A stretch of DNA of 64,000 bases from Halogeometricum sp. S1BR25-6 (GCF_031624495.1 NZ_JAMQOP010000002.1:124001-188000); one strand, 5' to 3'; positions 8,546 through 17,430 are shown, numbered from the stretch's first letter. Translations and numbers: made by a program. Notes: a model not told the origin generated them from the letters alone.

Positions 8546-8751
8546 CGCTACGCGGTGCTCGCCGGTCTGCTCGCGTCAGAATGCGGTGGGACTGGGATTT
8601 GAACCACGGTCGCTCGTTCGCTTCGCTCACGTCGCTCCCTGATTCAAATCGCCAGCGTATTCGATTCGACGCTCGCGGGTACGCGAGCACACGCTATGCG
8701 GTGCTCGCCGGTCTGCTCGCGTCAGAATGCGGTGGGACTGGGATTTGAACC
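8546..8751. repeat. 60-bp direct repeat containing the 3' end of tRNA-Ser
   Basis: Bases 8546-8605 and 8692-8751 are identical except at one position (8551 versus 8697), 59 of 60. The second copy contains the last 22 nt of the tRNA-Ser(UGA) gene (discriminator, acceptor strand, T loop, part of the T stem) plus 38 nt of its downstream flank. The first copy is therefore a tRNA-end fossil, 146 bp away. The spacer holds GATTCAAATC, an inverted near-copy of the T-loop sequence. This resembles an attachment-site remnant or a local tandem duplication. Confidence 0.85.
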
Positions 8752-8812
8752 CAGGAGGCCGAAGGCCACCGGTTTTCAAGACCGGCGCAATAGTCCACTC
8801 TGCCATCCCACC
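8730..8812 (-). tRNA. tRNA-Ser (anticodon UGA)
   Basis: Minus-strand class II tRNA with acceptor GGTGGGA/TCCCACC, discriminator G, anticodon stem CCGGT/ACCGG around loop CTTGAAA (anticodon TGA), a long variable arm built from GGCC/GGCC, and T stem CTGGG/CCCAG. The G73 discriminator and long variable arm are serine identity features. Confidence 0.95.
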
Positions 8813-8853
8813 AGCGGACCGTGATTCTCGGCGGTCGTTCTAAGGCTTGTCGG

Positions 8854-9615
8854 TCAGTCTTCGCGGACCAGCGTCGGGTCGCCCCCCTCCGCGGCGACGC
8901 GGAGGCCGTTCTCGACGACGAACTCGGCCGTGTGGCCGGGGACGATGCTGCTCGCCCGCCAGCGCGCCCGAATCGTCGGCACGAGCGTCAGGAGGTCCTC
9001 GCCCGTCCGGACGGTCGGTTGGAACTCCGCGAACGTCACGCTGTGCCCGGCGTCCGTCGCTCGGTCGGTGACGGTCTGCAGTTCCGGCGTCTCGAAGGCG
9101 TCCGCGAAGTCGACGGACTCGCAGAAGCCGGCGACGTAGCACCGCCCTCCGGAGGACGGACCGACGACGACGTCGCTCGTCCGGAGTTTCGTCGACACGG
9201 TGTCCAGTTTCGCGCGGGCGAAGAACGGCGCGTCGCCGCGGAGGAGGGCCGCGGAGGCGACGTCTTCGTCGCGGAGGAGGTGCTGTATCGTGTTTCCCGC
9301 GCGCGCATCGAACGACGACCCGACCTGCACCTCGAAGCGGACGTCGTCGGGGTCCTCCAGGGCGTCGACGGCCAGGGCGCGCATCTCGGCCTCCGCCGTT
9401 CCCTCTTCTTTCCTATCGGCCTCGGGGAGGTGCTCCTCGGCGGGGTAGTTCACGAGCAGGTCGCTACCGGAACGCGAGACGGCCACCATCGTATCTTTCA
9501 GCATCGCGGCGTGCAGGTCGGCGGCCTCCGCCTCCGACAGCGGACTCGTCGCGGCGAGTTCCGAGAGCGCGAGTCCGGGGCGCGGCGGGTCGGCCAGGAG
9601 AACGACGACAGTCAT
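8854..9615 (-). CDS. GT-A fold nucleotidyl/glycosyltransferase-like protein (DUF2064 type)
   Basis: 253 residues, starting TVVVLLADPPRPGLALSELA, which resembles the N-terminal strand of DUF2064/CofC-like GT-A proteins. The central LLRDEDVASAALLRGDAPFF segment matches the region where these proteins carry their short acidic nucleotide-sugar motif (GDSP in relatives, here GDAP). This family is often annotated as glycosyltransferase A; the reaction is unknown. The start ATG at 9615 is immediately followed by the conserved beta strand. A stand-alone gene next to tRNA-Ser. Confidence 0.6.
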   Translation of the reverse strand: MTVVVLLADPPRPGLALSELAATSPLSEAEAADLHAAMLKDTMVAVSRSGSDLLVNYPAEEHLPEADRKEEGTAEAEMRALAVDALEDPDDVRFEVQVGSSFDARAGNTIQHLLRDEDVASAALLRGDAPFFARAKLDTVSTKLRTSDVVVGPSSGGRCYVAGFCESVDFADAFETPELQTVTDRATDAGHSVTFAEFQPTVRTGEDLLTLVPTIRARWRASSIVPGHTAEFVVENGLRVAAEGGDPTLVRED

Positions 9616-9688
9616 ACTCCACCCTCGGAGAGGGCGACCCTTCAACTCGCCGTTTCGATTCAAGTGTTCCCCGGCCGAAGAGGGGAGC

Positions 9689-9958
9689 ATGCCCCCCGAC
9701 GCTCAGACCGACGGTGCTCCGGCGAGGGACGACCGACCGACCGGCGGACCGGCCGCCTCGGGACTCACGCGCGCGCTCTCGTACCTCGGCGCCGCCCTCG
9801 TGGTCCTCCTCGGCGTCGTCGCCGGTCTGTACTGGTTGTTCGCCGCGGCGGAGTGGTCGCTCCTCGTCGGCGCGTTGCTCCTCGTCGCCGTCGTCGGAAC
9901 CGTACTGTACGGCGCGCGGCGGGCGAGGAAGACGTCGACGCCGTACTGGCGGACCTGA
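9689..9958 (+). CDS. Small two-helix membrane protein
   Basis: 89 residues: a Pro/Asp/Gly-rich disordered head of about 28 residues, two hydrophobic segments (YLGAALVVLLGVVAGLYWLF and WSLLVGALLLVAVVGTVLYG), then a basic tail RRARK on the presumed cytoplasmic side. Divergent from the DUF2064-like gene. Function unknown. Confidence 0.6.
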   Translation: MPPDAQTDGAPARDDRPTGGPAASGLTRALSYLGAALVVLLGVVAGLYWLFAAAEWSLLVGALLLVAVVGTVLYGARRARKTSTPYWRT

Positions 9959-9986
9959 TAAGCCGAAGGCGGACCGCGGCCGCGAG

Positions 9987-10619
9987 TCAGCGGCCCCGAC
10001 GACCCTTCGTCTGCCGGTAGTCCCGCGAGAACACCGACTCGACGACGTGGTCGACGAACGCCTCCGTCTGCTCGTCGGTCTGCTCGTCCAGCGGCAGCAT
10101 CGGAACGAGTTCGAAGCCGCGGCCGCGAATCGTCGTCGCGTGTTCGGCCTCGACGTCGAAACTGTCCGGCGCGCGCGTCGTGTAGTCGATGGCCAACTCC
10201 TCCAGCGTTCGCTGGCCGATGGGGACGATAATCTCCGGGTTTATCATCCGCACCTCGGCGTTGAGGTAGGGTTCGCAGGTGAGCACCTCCTCGTCGGTCG
10301 GACGCCGGTCGGGGTGCCGGCAGCGCGTGAGGTAGGTGAGAAAAGCGTTCTGGAGGTCCGGCCGGTCGCTGTCCGGCGGCGACCGCGAGAACCCGAGGTC
10401 GCCGAGGATGCGCTGGAGTCGTTCGTCCGACTCGCCGGTGAACGGAATCCCGTTCCGGTCGGCGCCCTCGCTGGGTCGCTCCCCGATGAACAGGAACTCA
10501 CCGCCCACGTCGCCGTACCCGTGCGCGACGTTCTCGCGGACGTCGCAGAGGCCCGGACAGTTCTCGCAGTCGGGGTCCATGCTGAACGGGTTCTCGAGCG
10601 TGTGTTGTTCGGCGTCCAC
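9987..10619 (-). CDS. Uracil-DNA glycosylase superfamily protein (family 4-like, Fe-S)
   Basis: 210 residues with the family 4 layout. Cys18 and Cys21 (CENC), plus a second pair CRHP...C fourteen residues apart, would bind a 4Fe-4S cluster. Motif I is GERPSEGADRNGIPFTGES, in place of the usual GEAPGxxED-type loop. The C-terminal motif is PMLPLDE where family 4 enzymes have an HP-containing loop contacting uracil. It is thus a superfamily member with altered active-site loops and may have different specificity. Starts at residue 1 or at Met14 are both possible. Confidence 0.75.
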   Translation of the reverse strand: MDAEQHTLENPFSMDPDCENCPGLCDVRENVAHGYGDVGGEFLFIGERPSEGADRNGIPFTGESDERLQRILGDLGFSRSPPDSDRPDLQNAFLTYLTRCRHPDRRPTDEEVLTCEPYLNAEVRMINPEIIVPIGQRTLEELAIDYTTRAPDSFDVEAEHATTIRGRGFELVPMLPLDEQTDEQTEAFVDHVVESVFSRDYRQTKGRRGR

Positions 10620-10822
10620 GTTCGGCCCTCGGCCGCGACGGTGAAAAATGGTCGTTCTCGGCGCGTCGGCGCCGTCTGCGCGACGAGAGAGACGGCGCGC
10701 GCCGGTCGGTCCGATGGCGGGAGTGCGCGGTGAAAGTGGACGCCGAGGGAGACGCGACGCGCGGCGGGTTCGGGACCGGAGCGAAGAGAACGGACGCCGC
10801 GGCGAGAGCGGAAGTGAAGACG

Positions 10823-11152
10823 TTACTCGGTTCGCAGGCCGCCCCGCTCCTTGATGTCCATGATGTGCCGGACGTTCAGGTATATCTCCTCGGGGGAAGT
10901 GTCCTCGTCGGGGTCGTACAGGTCGCTCACGCGGTAGAGGACGGCCGAAAGCTGTCTGCTCTCGGAGGTGTCGCCGTACACGTCCTCGGCCACCGCACGG
11001 AGCAGTTCCCGGCGGTCGGCGTCCGGTTCGAACTCAGCCTCCGAGTCGGGGGCCATCTCCCAGTCGGGGTCGTCGGCGTCCGACTCCTCGGGCGCGCCGC
11101 CGTCGGTCCGCGCTTCGGACGCCGGCCGGTCGGTCATTCCCTCCTCGCTCAT
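10823..11152 (-). CDS. Conserved-looking haloarchaeal protein coupled to mrp
   Basis: 109 residues: an acidic disordered N-terminal half (Asp/Glu/Ser/Pro) followed by a helical domain with LLRAVAEDVYGDTSESRQLS and EEIYLNVRHIMDIKERGGL. Its ATG overlaps the mrp stop by 4 nt (ATGA), so it is probably co-translated with the Fe-S carrier gene upstream. An internal ATG six codons later could also serve. No domain recognised. Confidence 0.65.
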   Translation of the reverse strand: MSEEGMTDRPASEARTDGGAPEESDADDPDWEMAPDSEAEFEPDADRRELLRAVAEDVYGDTSESRQLSAVLYRVSDLYDPDEDTSPEEIYLNVRHIMDIKERGGLRTE

Positions 11153-12195
11153 CGCCCCGAGGCCTCTCGCCGCCGGACGACGCCCGCCATGTCGGCGACG
11201 TTCTCGGTCAGTCGGCGGAAGGCGTCGGCCGTCTCGCTGTCCTCCTCTAAGACGACGGGTCGGCCGCCGTCGCCGCCCGTCCGCACCGCGGGGTCGAGCG
11301 GAATCCCGCCGAGGAACGGCAGGTCGTTCTCGGCGGCGAACGCCTCGCCGCCGCCCGTCCCGAAGATGTCGTGCGAGGACCCGCAGTCGGGACACCGGAA
11401 CGACGACATGTTCTCGACGATGCCGAGCACGTTCGTGTCGTGCTTGCCGAACATCTGCAGGCCCTTCCGGGCGTCGTCGATGGCGACGTCCTGCGGCGTC
11501 GTCACGATGACCGCGCCGGTGAGGGGGAGCGTCTGGAGCACCGTGAGTTGGGTGTCGCCCGTCCCCGGCGGCAGGTCCAGAATCATGTAGTCGAGTTCGC
11601 CCCACTGCACGTCCTCGACCAACTGGGTCAGCAGTTTGTGGACCATCGGGCCGCGCCAGATGACCGGGTCGTCCTCGCCGACGAGGAAGGCCATCGACAT
11701 CAGTTTCACCCCGTACCGCTCGGGGGGGACGATCTGCTGTTCGCCCGTCGCCTGCGGCGCCTCGTCGGCGGAGACCATGCGCGGAACGTTCGGTCCGTAC
11801 ACGTCGGCGTCGAACAGGCCGACGCGCGCGCCGAGTTTCGAGAGACCCGCCGCGAGGTTCACCGCGACGGTGGACTTGCCGACGCCACCCTTCCCGGAGG
11901 CGACGGCGATGACGTTCTTCACGCCGGGGAGGACGTCCTCGTCGGCCGAGAGGCCGCCCGGAATCGACGCCGAGAGGTCCACCTCGTAGTCGGTGTCCGC
12001 GAACTGTTCTCTGATTTTCGCGGCGATGTCCGTCTCGTGCGGCGAGTACGGCGCGCCGAGGGCGACGGAGATGCGGACCACGCCCGCCTCCTCGTCCACC
12101 TCGACGGCGTTGACGAGGCCGAGCGAATCGATGTCGTCGCCGAGGTCCGGGTCCTCGACCGCCCGGAGTCGGTCGCGTACCGCGTCGTCGTTCAT
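11149..12195 (-). CDS. Mrp/ApbC family iron-sulfur cluster carrier ATPase
   Basis: 348 residues. The N-terminal DUF59 (MIP18-like) domain occupies about residues 1-85, then comes a ParA/MinD-type ATPase with the deviant Walker [10 protein letters not shown], Walker B-like [12 protein letters not shown], and the CPDCG motif whose two Cys hold the transferred 4Fe-4S cluster at a dimer interface. It is expected to load Fe-S clusters onto apo-proteins in the cytoplasm; MoaA and the UDG-like protein nearby are Fe-S enzymes. I started at the ATG just before [17 protein letters not shown]. Confidence 0.9.
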   Translation of the reverse strand: MNDDAVRDRLRAVEDPDLGDDIDSLGLVNAVEVDEEAGVVRISVALGAPYSPHETDIAAKIREQFADTDYEVDLSASIPGGLSADEDVLPGVKNVIAVASGKGGVGKSTVAVNLAAGLSKLGARVGLFDADVYGPNVPRMVSADEAPQATGEQQIVPPERYGVKLMSMAFLVGEDDPVIWRGPMVHKLLTQLVEDVQWGELDYMILDLPPGTGDTQLTVLQTLPLTGAVIVTTPQDVAIDDARKGLQMFGKHDTNVLGIVENMSSFRCPDCGSSHDIFGTGGGEAFAAENDLPFLGGIPLDPAVRTGGDGGRPVVLEEDSETADAFRRLTENVADMAGVVRRREASGR

Positions 12196-12333
12196 GCCGC
12201 GAGAATGGGTCCGTGCGCCGAATAAGGGTTTTGAAGGGGTCGTCCGAGGGAGGCGCTCTTCGTAACTCGCGGTCGACACGTCCGTCCGCTCGCGTAACCG
12301 CTCGTCGTTACTATTCGAGTTCGGCGGGCCGCG

Positions 12334-12340
12334 AATTTAT
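12334..12340 (+). promoter_or_regulatory. TATA-like box of moaA
   Basis: AATTTAT lies 26-32 nt before the moaA ATG in a GC-rich context, suggesting a leaderless transcript. Confidence 0.5.
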
Positions 12341-12365
12341 CAGCGTCCGCTCCCAGTTTCGAGAT

Positions 12366-13370
12366 ATGCTCGAGGACGATTTCGGACGCGAGGTGACCGG
12401 CGTCCGCGTCTCTCTCACCGACCGGTGTAACTTCGACTGCGTCTACTGTCACAACGAGGGGCTGGGCGACACGCGCGGGCCGATGGACCCCGACGACGAC
12501 GAGATGTCGGCCGACGACGTGGTCCGCTTTCTCGAAGTGGTCGAGGAGTTCGGCGTCGAGAAGGTGAAGTTCACCGGCGGGGAGCCGATGCTCCGGCAGG
12601 ACCTCGAAGAGATACTCGAACGCACGCCCGACTCGATGGAGACGTCGCTGACGACGAACGGCACCTTCCTCCCGGGCCGCGCCGAGGACCTGAAGGAGGC
12701 GGGCCTCTCGCGGGTGAACGTCTCGCAGGACGCCCTCGACCCCGAGGAGTTCGCCGAGATAACCCAGTCCGGCGCGTACGACCAGGTGATGGAGGGCGTA
12801 CAGGCCGCCGTCGACGCCGGCCTCTCGCCGGTGAAACTCAACATGGTCGTCTTCGAGCACACCGCGGGCTACGTCGACGAGATGGTCGAGCACGTCGCCG
12901 AGAACGAGGGCCTCCAACTGCAGCTCATCGAGTACATGCCGGAACTGACCGGCCGCCCCGAGTGGAATATCGACATCCAGCGCGTCCACGACTGGCTCGC
13001 GGACATCGCCGACCGGGTCGAACACCGCGAGATGCACGACCGCAAGCGCTACTGGGTCAGCGACACCGACCCCGATTCGGACGCCGACGCGGGCGACGAC
13101 GGCGGCGCCGGGATGGTCGAAATCGTCGACCCCGTCGAGAACGAGGAGTTCTGCGCGAACTGCCACCGGGTCCGCGTCACCCACGAGGGCTACCTCAAGG
13201 GCTGTCTCAACCGCAACGACGACCTGCGGACGATGGGCGAGATGACCCGCGAGGAGATACGCGAGACCTATCGGGAAACGGTCGAGAACCGGGTGCCCTA
13301 CTACGGCGAGTACCTCGTGCAGGACGACGACGACCAGTGGGTCGTCAACGAGAAGTACATCGGCGCCTGA
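12366..13370 (+). CDS. moaA: GTP 3',8-cyclase MoaA
   Basis: Radical SAM enzyme that starts molybdenum cofactor synthesis from GTP. The 334-residue protein has the N-terminal SAM cluster motif CNFDCVYC (residues 21-28), the SAM-contact motif FTGGEP, and the C-terminal second cluster CANC...GCL that binds substrate. The C-terminal domain contains an acidic insertion ([13 protein letters not shown]) between the two. The start at 12366 fits the TATA spacing. Divergent from mrp, about 170 nt away. No other moa genes are in the window. Confidence 0.92.
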   Translation: MLEDDFGREVTGVRVSLTDRCNFDCVYCHNEGLGDTRGPMDPDDDEMSADDVVRFLEVVEEFGVEKVKFTGGEPMLRQDLEEILERTPDSMETSLTTNGTFLPGRAEDLKEAGLSRVNVSQDALDPEEFAEITQSGAYDQVMEGVQAAVDAGLSPVKLNMVVFEHTAGYVDEMVEHVAENEGLQLQLIEYMPELTGRPEWNIDIQRVHDWLADIADRVEHREMHDRKRYWVSDTDPDSDADAGDDGGAGMVEIVDPVENEEFCANCHRVRVTHEGYLKGCLNRNDDLRTMGEMTREEIRETYRETVENRVPYYGEYLVQDDDDQWVVNEKYIGA

Positions 13371-13439
13371 GCGGGTCGACGCCGACGCTCGCTCCCCCGT
13401 CGACCGACAGTATATCACTCCGCGCGGCGTATCAACTGC

Positions 13440-14360
13440 ATGACAACCGCCTCCGACGACGCTCCCGAACCCTTCTCCGTCTCTCACATCCTCCTCGCCA
13501 CCGACGGGAGCGCCGGCGCCGAGGCGGCCGCCGTCCACGCCGTCGAACTCGCCGCGCGGACGGACGCGACGCTGCACGTCCTGAGCGTCGCCGACGACAG
13601 GCACGCCGACTCGTTCTCGACCGAGCAGATGCGCCGGCGGGAGCGAACACGTTCCGCGATGGAGGGCGAGGAGGCCACCGCCACCGCGGCGCGGCGGGCG
13701 ACGGCGGCGGGCGTCCACGCCCTGACCGCCGTCGAGGAGGGGCGACCGGCGGCCGTCATCGCGGACTACGCCGCCGACGTGGGCGTCGACGTCGTCGTGG
13801 TGGGAACGCACGGTCGAACCGGGGTCGGCCGCTTCCTCCTCGGGAGCGTCGCCGAGGCCGTCGTGGACGCCGTCGACGCCGCGGTGCTAGTGGTGCCGAC
13901 GGCCGAGGAAGGCTCGGACCCGACGCCCGACTACCGGCGCCTCCTCCTCGCCGTCGGCGGAGGCGAGAGCGGGGACGCGGACCGCGCGGCCGACGCGGCG
14001 GTGTGGCTGGCGGCCGCCTACGACGCCGAGGTGACGGCGCTGTCCGTCGTCGACGAGCGGTTCGCCCGCCCCTCGGCGCTCAGAACGTCGCTCGAATCCG
14101 CGGCGCGTGAGACGGTCCGGGGCGTCGCGGTCGACGCGGCGGAACGAGGCGTCGCGGTCGACACAGCCGTCGAGACGGGCGTCCCGGCGACGCGCGTCCT
14201 CGACTTGGGGAGCGATTCCGACCTCGTCGTGGTCGGCGGACGGGGACCCCGCGGACTCGACGCCGTCCCCCTCGGGAGCGTCGCGCGGCGCGTCGTCCGC
14301 CGGAGTCGGGTGCCGGTGCTGGTCGTCCGGGACGTACCGGCGGGAGCGAAGACCGACTAG
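13440..14360 (+). CDS. Two-domain universal stress protein (UspA family)
   Basis: 306 residues made of two tandem Usp domains. The first ends in VGTHGRTGVGRFLLGS and the second in VGGRGPRGLDAVPLGS; both fit the GxxG-x(9)-G[ST] phosphate-binding motif of ATP-binding Usp proteins. Each domain starts with a hydrophobic strand followed by an acidic residue (LLATDGS, LLAVGGG). The second domain's GGGE replaces the adenine-contacting Asp, so nucleotide binding may differ between halves. The stop overlaps the convergent thioredoxin stop by 4 nt. Confidence 0.85.
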   Translation: MTTASDDAPEPFSVSHILLATDGSAGAEAAAVHAVELAARTDATLHVLSVADDRHADSFSTEQMRRRERTRSAMEGEEATATAARRATAAGVHALTAVEEGRPAAVIADYAADVGVDVVVVGTHGRTGVGRFLLGSVAEAVVDAVDAAVLVVPTAEEGSDPTPDYRRLLLAVGGGESGDADRAADAAVWLAAAYDAEVTALSVVDERFARPSALRTSLESAARETVRGVAVDAAERGVAVDTAVETGVPATRVLDLGSDSDLVVVGGRGPRGLDAVPLGSVARRVVRRSRVPVLVVRDVPAGAKTD

Positions 14361-14719
14361 TCCGACCGCGACTCCGCGACGAACTCGTCGATGGCCGCGC
14401 CACCCTGGAACCCCTCCGCCAGCGTTCCGACGCGTTCGCCGTCCTCGAACAGGACGAGGGTGGGGACGCTCCGGATGTCGAAGCGGTCGACGAGGCCGAT
14501 GTCGTCGCGCGGGTTGCAGAGGGCGACGGTCAGGTCCTCGTGCGCGCGGGCGACGTTGCCGAGGACGGGTTCGATGCTCTGACACAGCGTACAGCCCTTC
14601 GTGTAGAAGTCGACGAGGACGAGGTCGTTCCCGGCGACGAGGGCGTCGAGTTCGGCCTCCGACTCCACGGTGACGGGTCTGTTCGGGGCGTCGGCGGTGG
14701 AGGGTGCGTCTGCGCTCAC
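14357..14719 (-). CDS. Thioredoxin-like protein with CTLC active site
   Basis: 120 residues with a thioredoxin fold: VLVDFYTKGCTLCQSIEPVL holds the redox motif Cys-Thr-Leu-Cys in place of the standard CGPC, and the cis-Pro is in IRSVPTLVLFEDG. It probably reduces disulfides in the cytoplasm, but the altered dipeptide changes redox potential. The start is GTG at 14719, with another GTG at 14737 also in frame. Convergent and overlapping by 4 nt with the Usp gene. Confidence 0.85.
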   Translation of the reverse strand: MSADAPSTADAPNRPVTVESEAELDALVAGNDLVLVDFYTKGCTLCQSIEPVLGNVARAHEDLTVALCNPRDDIGLVDRFDIRSVPTLVLFEDGERVGTLAEGFQGGAAIDEFVAESRSD

Positions 14720-14829
14720 ACGTGGTAATAGGGTCACCGCGGCTATATCGCTTCGGCGGGGTGTCGCTGTCGGCGCACGGCCGCGCGACGGGCCGTGCGT
14801 ACTTTGCGCTCCGCGACGAACGCGTCACC

Positions 14830-15690
14830 GTGATAGTCGTCACCGGTGCGACGGGGACGGTGGGCGAACCGACCGTGGAGTCGTTGCTCGCGCGCGGCGC
14901 GAACGTGCGGGCCGCGGTTCGGAATCCCTCGGTGGCGTCGGTCCCCGCGGGGGCCGAGACCGTCGAGTTCGACTTCGAGCGCCCCGAGACGTGGGGGCGG
15001 GCGTTCGACGGCGCGACGGGACTGTTCCTCCTCCGGCCGCCGACGACGACGCGGGTGTCGCGGCGCCTCCTCCCGGCGGCGGACGCGGCGGTCCGGTGCG
15101 GCGTCGGCCGGGTGACGTTCCTCTCGGTGCTCGGCGCCGAGCGGAACCCCCTGCTCCCGCACCGCCGGGTCGAACGTCACCTCGAAGCCGACGACACCGA
15201 CGCGGGCGCGAACGCGACGTACGCCTTTCTCCGCGCGAGTTACTTCATGCAGAACCTCGCGGAGGTCCACGCCCCCGACGTCCGCGAACGCGGGGAACTG
15301 TTCGTCCCCGCGGGCGACGGCGCGACCAGCCTCGTCGACGCCCGCGACGTGGGGGCCGTCGCCGCCGCGACGCTGACCGAACCCGGCCACGCGGACGTCG
15401 CCTACGACCTCACCGGCCCGGAGGCGGTGACGTACGGGGCGGTGGCGGCCGTCCTCTCGGACGCCCTCGGGCGGCCCGTCGAGTACGTCGACCCGTCCGC
15501 CTGGGCGTTCGCGCGGCGGATGCGCCGCCGGGGGCACGACTGGGGGTTCGTCGTCGCGATGCTCGGCATCTACGCGACGGCGCGGTTCGGCCTCGCGGGG
15601 CGGGTCGAACCAGACGCGTCTGCGGTGCTCGGACGACCCCCTCGGGACGTGGCGACGTTCGCCGCCGACTACGCCGACGTGTGGCGGTGA
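14830..15690 (+). CDS. NmrA-like NAD(P)-binding protein
   Basis: 286 residues, extended SDR/NmrA family. The GTG start is followed by the Rossmann strand and glycine loop (VVTGATGTVGEPTV), then VRNP and a dinucleotide-binding DFERPETW. Members act as quinone reductase-like or redox-sensing proteins rather than classical dehydrogenases; the catalytic YxxxK is not seen. C-terminal FAADYADVWR ends the domain, as in homologues. Monocistronic. Confidence 0.8.
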   Translation: MIVVTGATGTVGEPTVESLLARGANVRAAVRNPSVASVPAGAETVEFDFERPETWGRAFDGATGLFLLRPPTTTRVSRRLLPAADAAVRCGVGRVTFLSVLGAERNPLLPHRRVERHLEADDTDAGANATYAFLRASYFMQNLAEVHAPDVRERGELFVPAGDGATSLVDARDVGAVAAATLTEPGHADVAYDLTGPEAVTYGAVAAVLSDALGRPVEYVDPSAWAFARRMRRRGHDWGFVVAMLGIYATARFGLAGRVEPDASAVLGRPPRDVATFAADYADVWR

Positions 15691-15765
15691 GCGGAGGCCC
15701 GTTCGGGCGGAACCGCCCGCTTCGAGGCGTGTGTGCCGCTCTCACCCAGGCGCCCTATCGTGATG

Positions 15766-15773
15766 CTTAAGTA
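15766..15773 (+). promoter_or_regulatory. Likely TATA box for the tRNA-Ser/rps13 operon
   Basis: CTTAAGTA about 85 nt upstream of tRNA-Ser(GCU) in the spacer following the NmrA-like gene; the best TATA candidate for a transcript that reads through the tRNA into rps13. Confidence 0.45.
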
Positions 15774-15854
15774 GGGTCCACGTTTTGTTCCGACTGCAAT
15801 ACGCTGTAGGGGCGCCGGCCCCGAGTCCGAGAGGGCGACAGTACCAGAGCACGA

Positions 15855-15939
15855 GTTGCGGTAGCCAAGCCTGGCCCAAGGCGCAGGGTTGCTAACTCTG
15901 TGGCATATCGCCTCCGGGGTTCGAATCCCCGCCGCAACG
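15855..15939 (+). tRNA. tRNA-Ser (anticodon GCU)
   Basis: Class II tRNA with acceptor GTTGCGG/CCGCAAC, discriminator G, T8, anticodon loop with GCT, a long variable arm and T loop TTCGAAT in stem CGGGG/CCCCG. Its 3' end is only 20 nt before the rps13 ATG, so tRNA 3' processing would create the mRNA 5' end. Confidence 0.95.
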
Positions 15940-15959
15940 CTCGCCCCGACTTTCCAGCC

Positions 15960-16490
15960 ATGAGTGCAGAAGAACCAGAAGACGACGCTCCCGAGGAGGA
16001 GGAAAACCTCCAATACTTCGTCCGAATCGGTCAGACCGACCTGGACGGCACGAAGTCGGTAGAGCGGAGTCTCTCCGACATGAAAGGTATCGGCAAGCGC
16101 ACGGCGCGCATCGTTACCGACGCCGCGGGTGTGGACCGAACGGCGACGTTCGGACTTCTCGACGAGGACGAAATCGACTCGGTCGTCGACGTCGTCGAGA
16201 ACTTTACCGACCACGCCCCCGAGTGGATGATCAACCGCCGCGACGACTTCTACAGCGGCGAGACCAACCACAAGACCGGCTCGGACCTCGAAGAAAAGCG
16301 CCGCCACGACATCAACCGCATGAAGATGATCAACTCCTACAAGGGCGTCCGACATCAGCGCGGACAGAAGGTGCGCGGACAGCGCACGAAGTCCACGGGA
16401 CGTACCGAGGGGACCATCGGCGTGAACGTCGAAGCGATCAAGGAAGAACAGGCCGCCGAAGAGGCCGCCGAAGAGGCGGGTGACGAATAA
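15960..16490 (+). CDS. rps13: Small ribosomal subunit protein uS13
   Basis: 176 residues. The core carries the helix-turn VRIGQTDLDGTKSVERSL, the GIGKRTARIV helix-hairpin and the basic C-terminal GVRHQRGQKVRGQRTKSTGR that threads between 30S head rRNA and P-site tRNA. Acidic extensions at both ends are halophile additions. The last A of its TAA stop is the first base of rps4 ATG. Leader gene of the classical archaeal rps13-rps4-rps11-rpo3 cluster. Confidence 0.97.
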   Translation: MSAEEPEDDAPEEEENLQYFVRIGQTDLDGTKSVERSLSDMKGIGKRTARIVTDAAGVDRTATFGLLDEDEIDSVVDVVENFTDHAPEWMINRRDDFYSGETNHKTGSDLEEKRRHDINRMKMINSYKGVRHQRGQKVRGQRTKSTGRTEGTIGVNVEAIKEEQAAEEAAEEAGDE

Positions 16491-17017
16491 TGGCGACCGG
16501 TAAGAACACCAAGTTCTACGAGACGCCGAACCACCCGTTCCAGGGCGAACGTATCGCGCAGGAGGCCGACCTCCTCGGGCGCTACGGTCTGAAGAACAAA
16601 GAGGAACTCTGGCGCGCCCAGTCCGAACTGCGCGACTACCGCCGCGAGGCCCGACGCCTCATTGGCGAGGCGCAGGGCGATATGGAGGCCGCCGAAGAAC
16701 TCGGCGAGGAGTTCCTCGACCGACTCCGCCGCTACGGCATCCTCTCGCAGGACGCCGACATCAGCGAGGTGCTCGGTCTCGACGTGACCGACATCCTCGA
16801 ACGCCGCCTGCAGACCGTCGCCTACCGGAAGGGCATCGGTCACACGCCGCAGCAGTCGCGGCAGTTCATCGTCCACGGCCACGTGGTCGTCGGCGAGGGC
16901 CGCGTCACGCGCCCCTCGAAGAAGGTCGAAGCCGCCGAGGAGGACCTCGTCGCGTTCGACGAGGGCAGTCCCCTCTCGGACGAACTACACCCCGAACGCG
17001 CAGAGGGGCAGGAGTAA
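16490..17017 (+). CDS. rps4: Small ribosomal subunit protein uS4
   Basis: 175 residues with the S4 RNA-binding fold: RRLQTVAYRKGIGHTPQQSRQ and FIVHGHVVVGEGRVTRPS form the S4 domain near residues 104-145. Nucleates 16S rRNA folding in 30S assembly. N-terminal KNTKFYETPNHPFQGERI is the archaeal form. The start overlaps the rps13 stop by 1 nt. Confidence 0.97.
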   Translation: MATGKNTKFYETPNHPFQGERIAQEADLLGRYGLKNKEELWRAQSELRDYRREARRLIGEAQGDMEAAEELGEEFLDRLRRYGILSQDADISEVLGLDVTDILERRLQTVAYRKGIGHTPQQSRQFIVHGHVVVGEGRVTRPSKKVEAAEEDLVAFDEGSPLSDELHPERAEGQE

Positions 17018-17025
17018 CGTAACCA

Positions 17026-17421
17026 ATGAGCGAATCCGAAAACTCCGGCACGACGTGGGGCATCGCCCACGTGTACGCATCGTTCAACAACACCCTCATC
17101 ACCGTGACTGACCAGACCGGCGCAGAGACGGTCGCGAAGTCGTCCGGTGGCGCCGTTGTGAAGCAGAACCGCGACGAGGCGTCGCCGTACGCGGCCATGC
17201 AGATGGCCGACACGGTCGCAGAGGAGATCAAAGCGGCCGGCATCGACGCCCTGCACGTCCGCGTGCGCGGGCCCGGCGGCAACCTCAACAAGAGCCCCGG
17301 CCCCGGCGCGCAGGCGACGATTCGCGCGCTGGCCCGCGCCGGACTCGAAATCGGCCGCATCGAGGACGTCACTCCCATCCCGCACGACGGGACGCGCGCG
17401 CCGAAAAACAGCCGACTCTAA
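17026..17421 (+). CDS. rps11: Small ribosomal subunit protein uS11
   Basis: 131 residues. [21 protein letters not shown] and the C-terminal [17 protein letters not shown], with the usual Gly/Pro/basic rRNA-binding end, are diagnostic. Part of the 30S platform near the mRNA exit. It lies 8 nt after rps4 and 9 nt before rpo3. Confidence 0.97.
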   Translation: MSESENSGTTWGIAHVYASFNNTLITVTDQTGAETVAKSSGGAVVKQNRDEASPYAAMQMADTVAEEIKAAGIDALHVRVRGPGGNLNKSPGPGAQATIRALARAGLEIGRIEDVTPIPHDGTRAPKNSRL

Positions 17422-17430
17422 CCCAGAACC

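Noticed and set aside
8546-8608. Upstream tRNA-like fragment as a second tRNA gene or split tRNA half
   Set aside because: It contains only the T loop and acceptor 3' strand with no partner half nearby; better explained as a duplication or attachment-site remnant.
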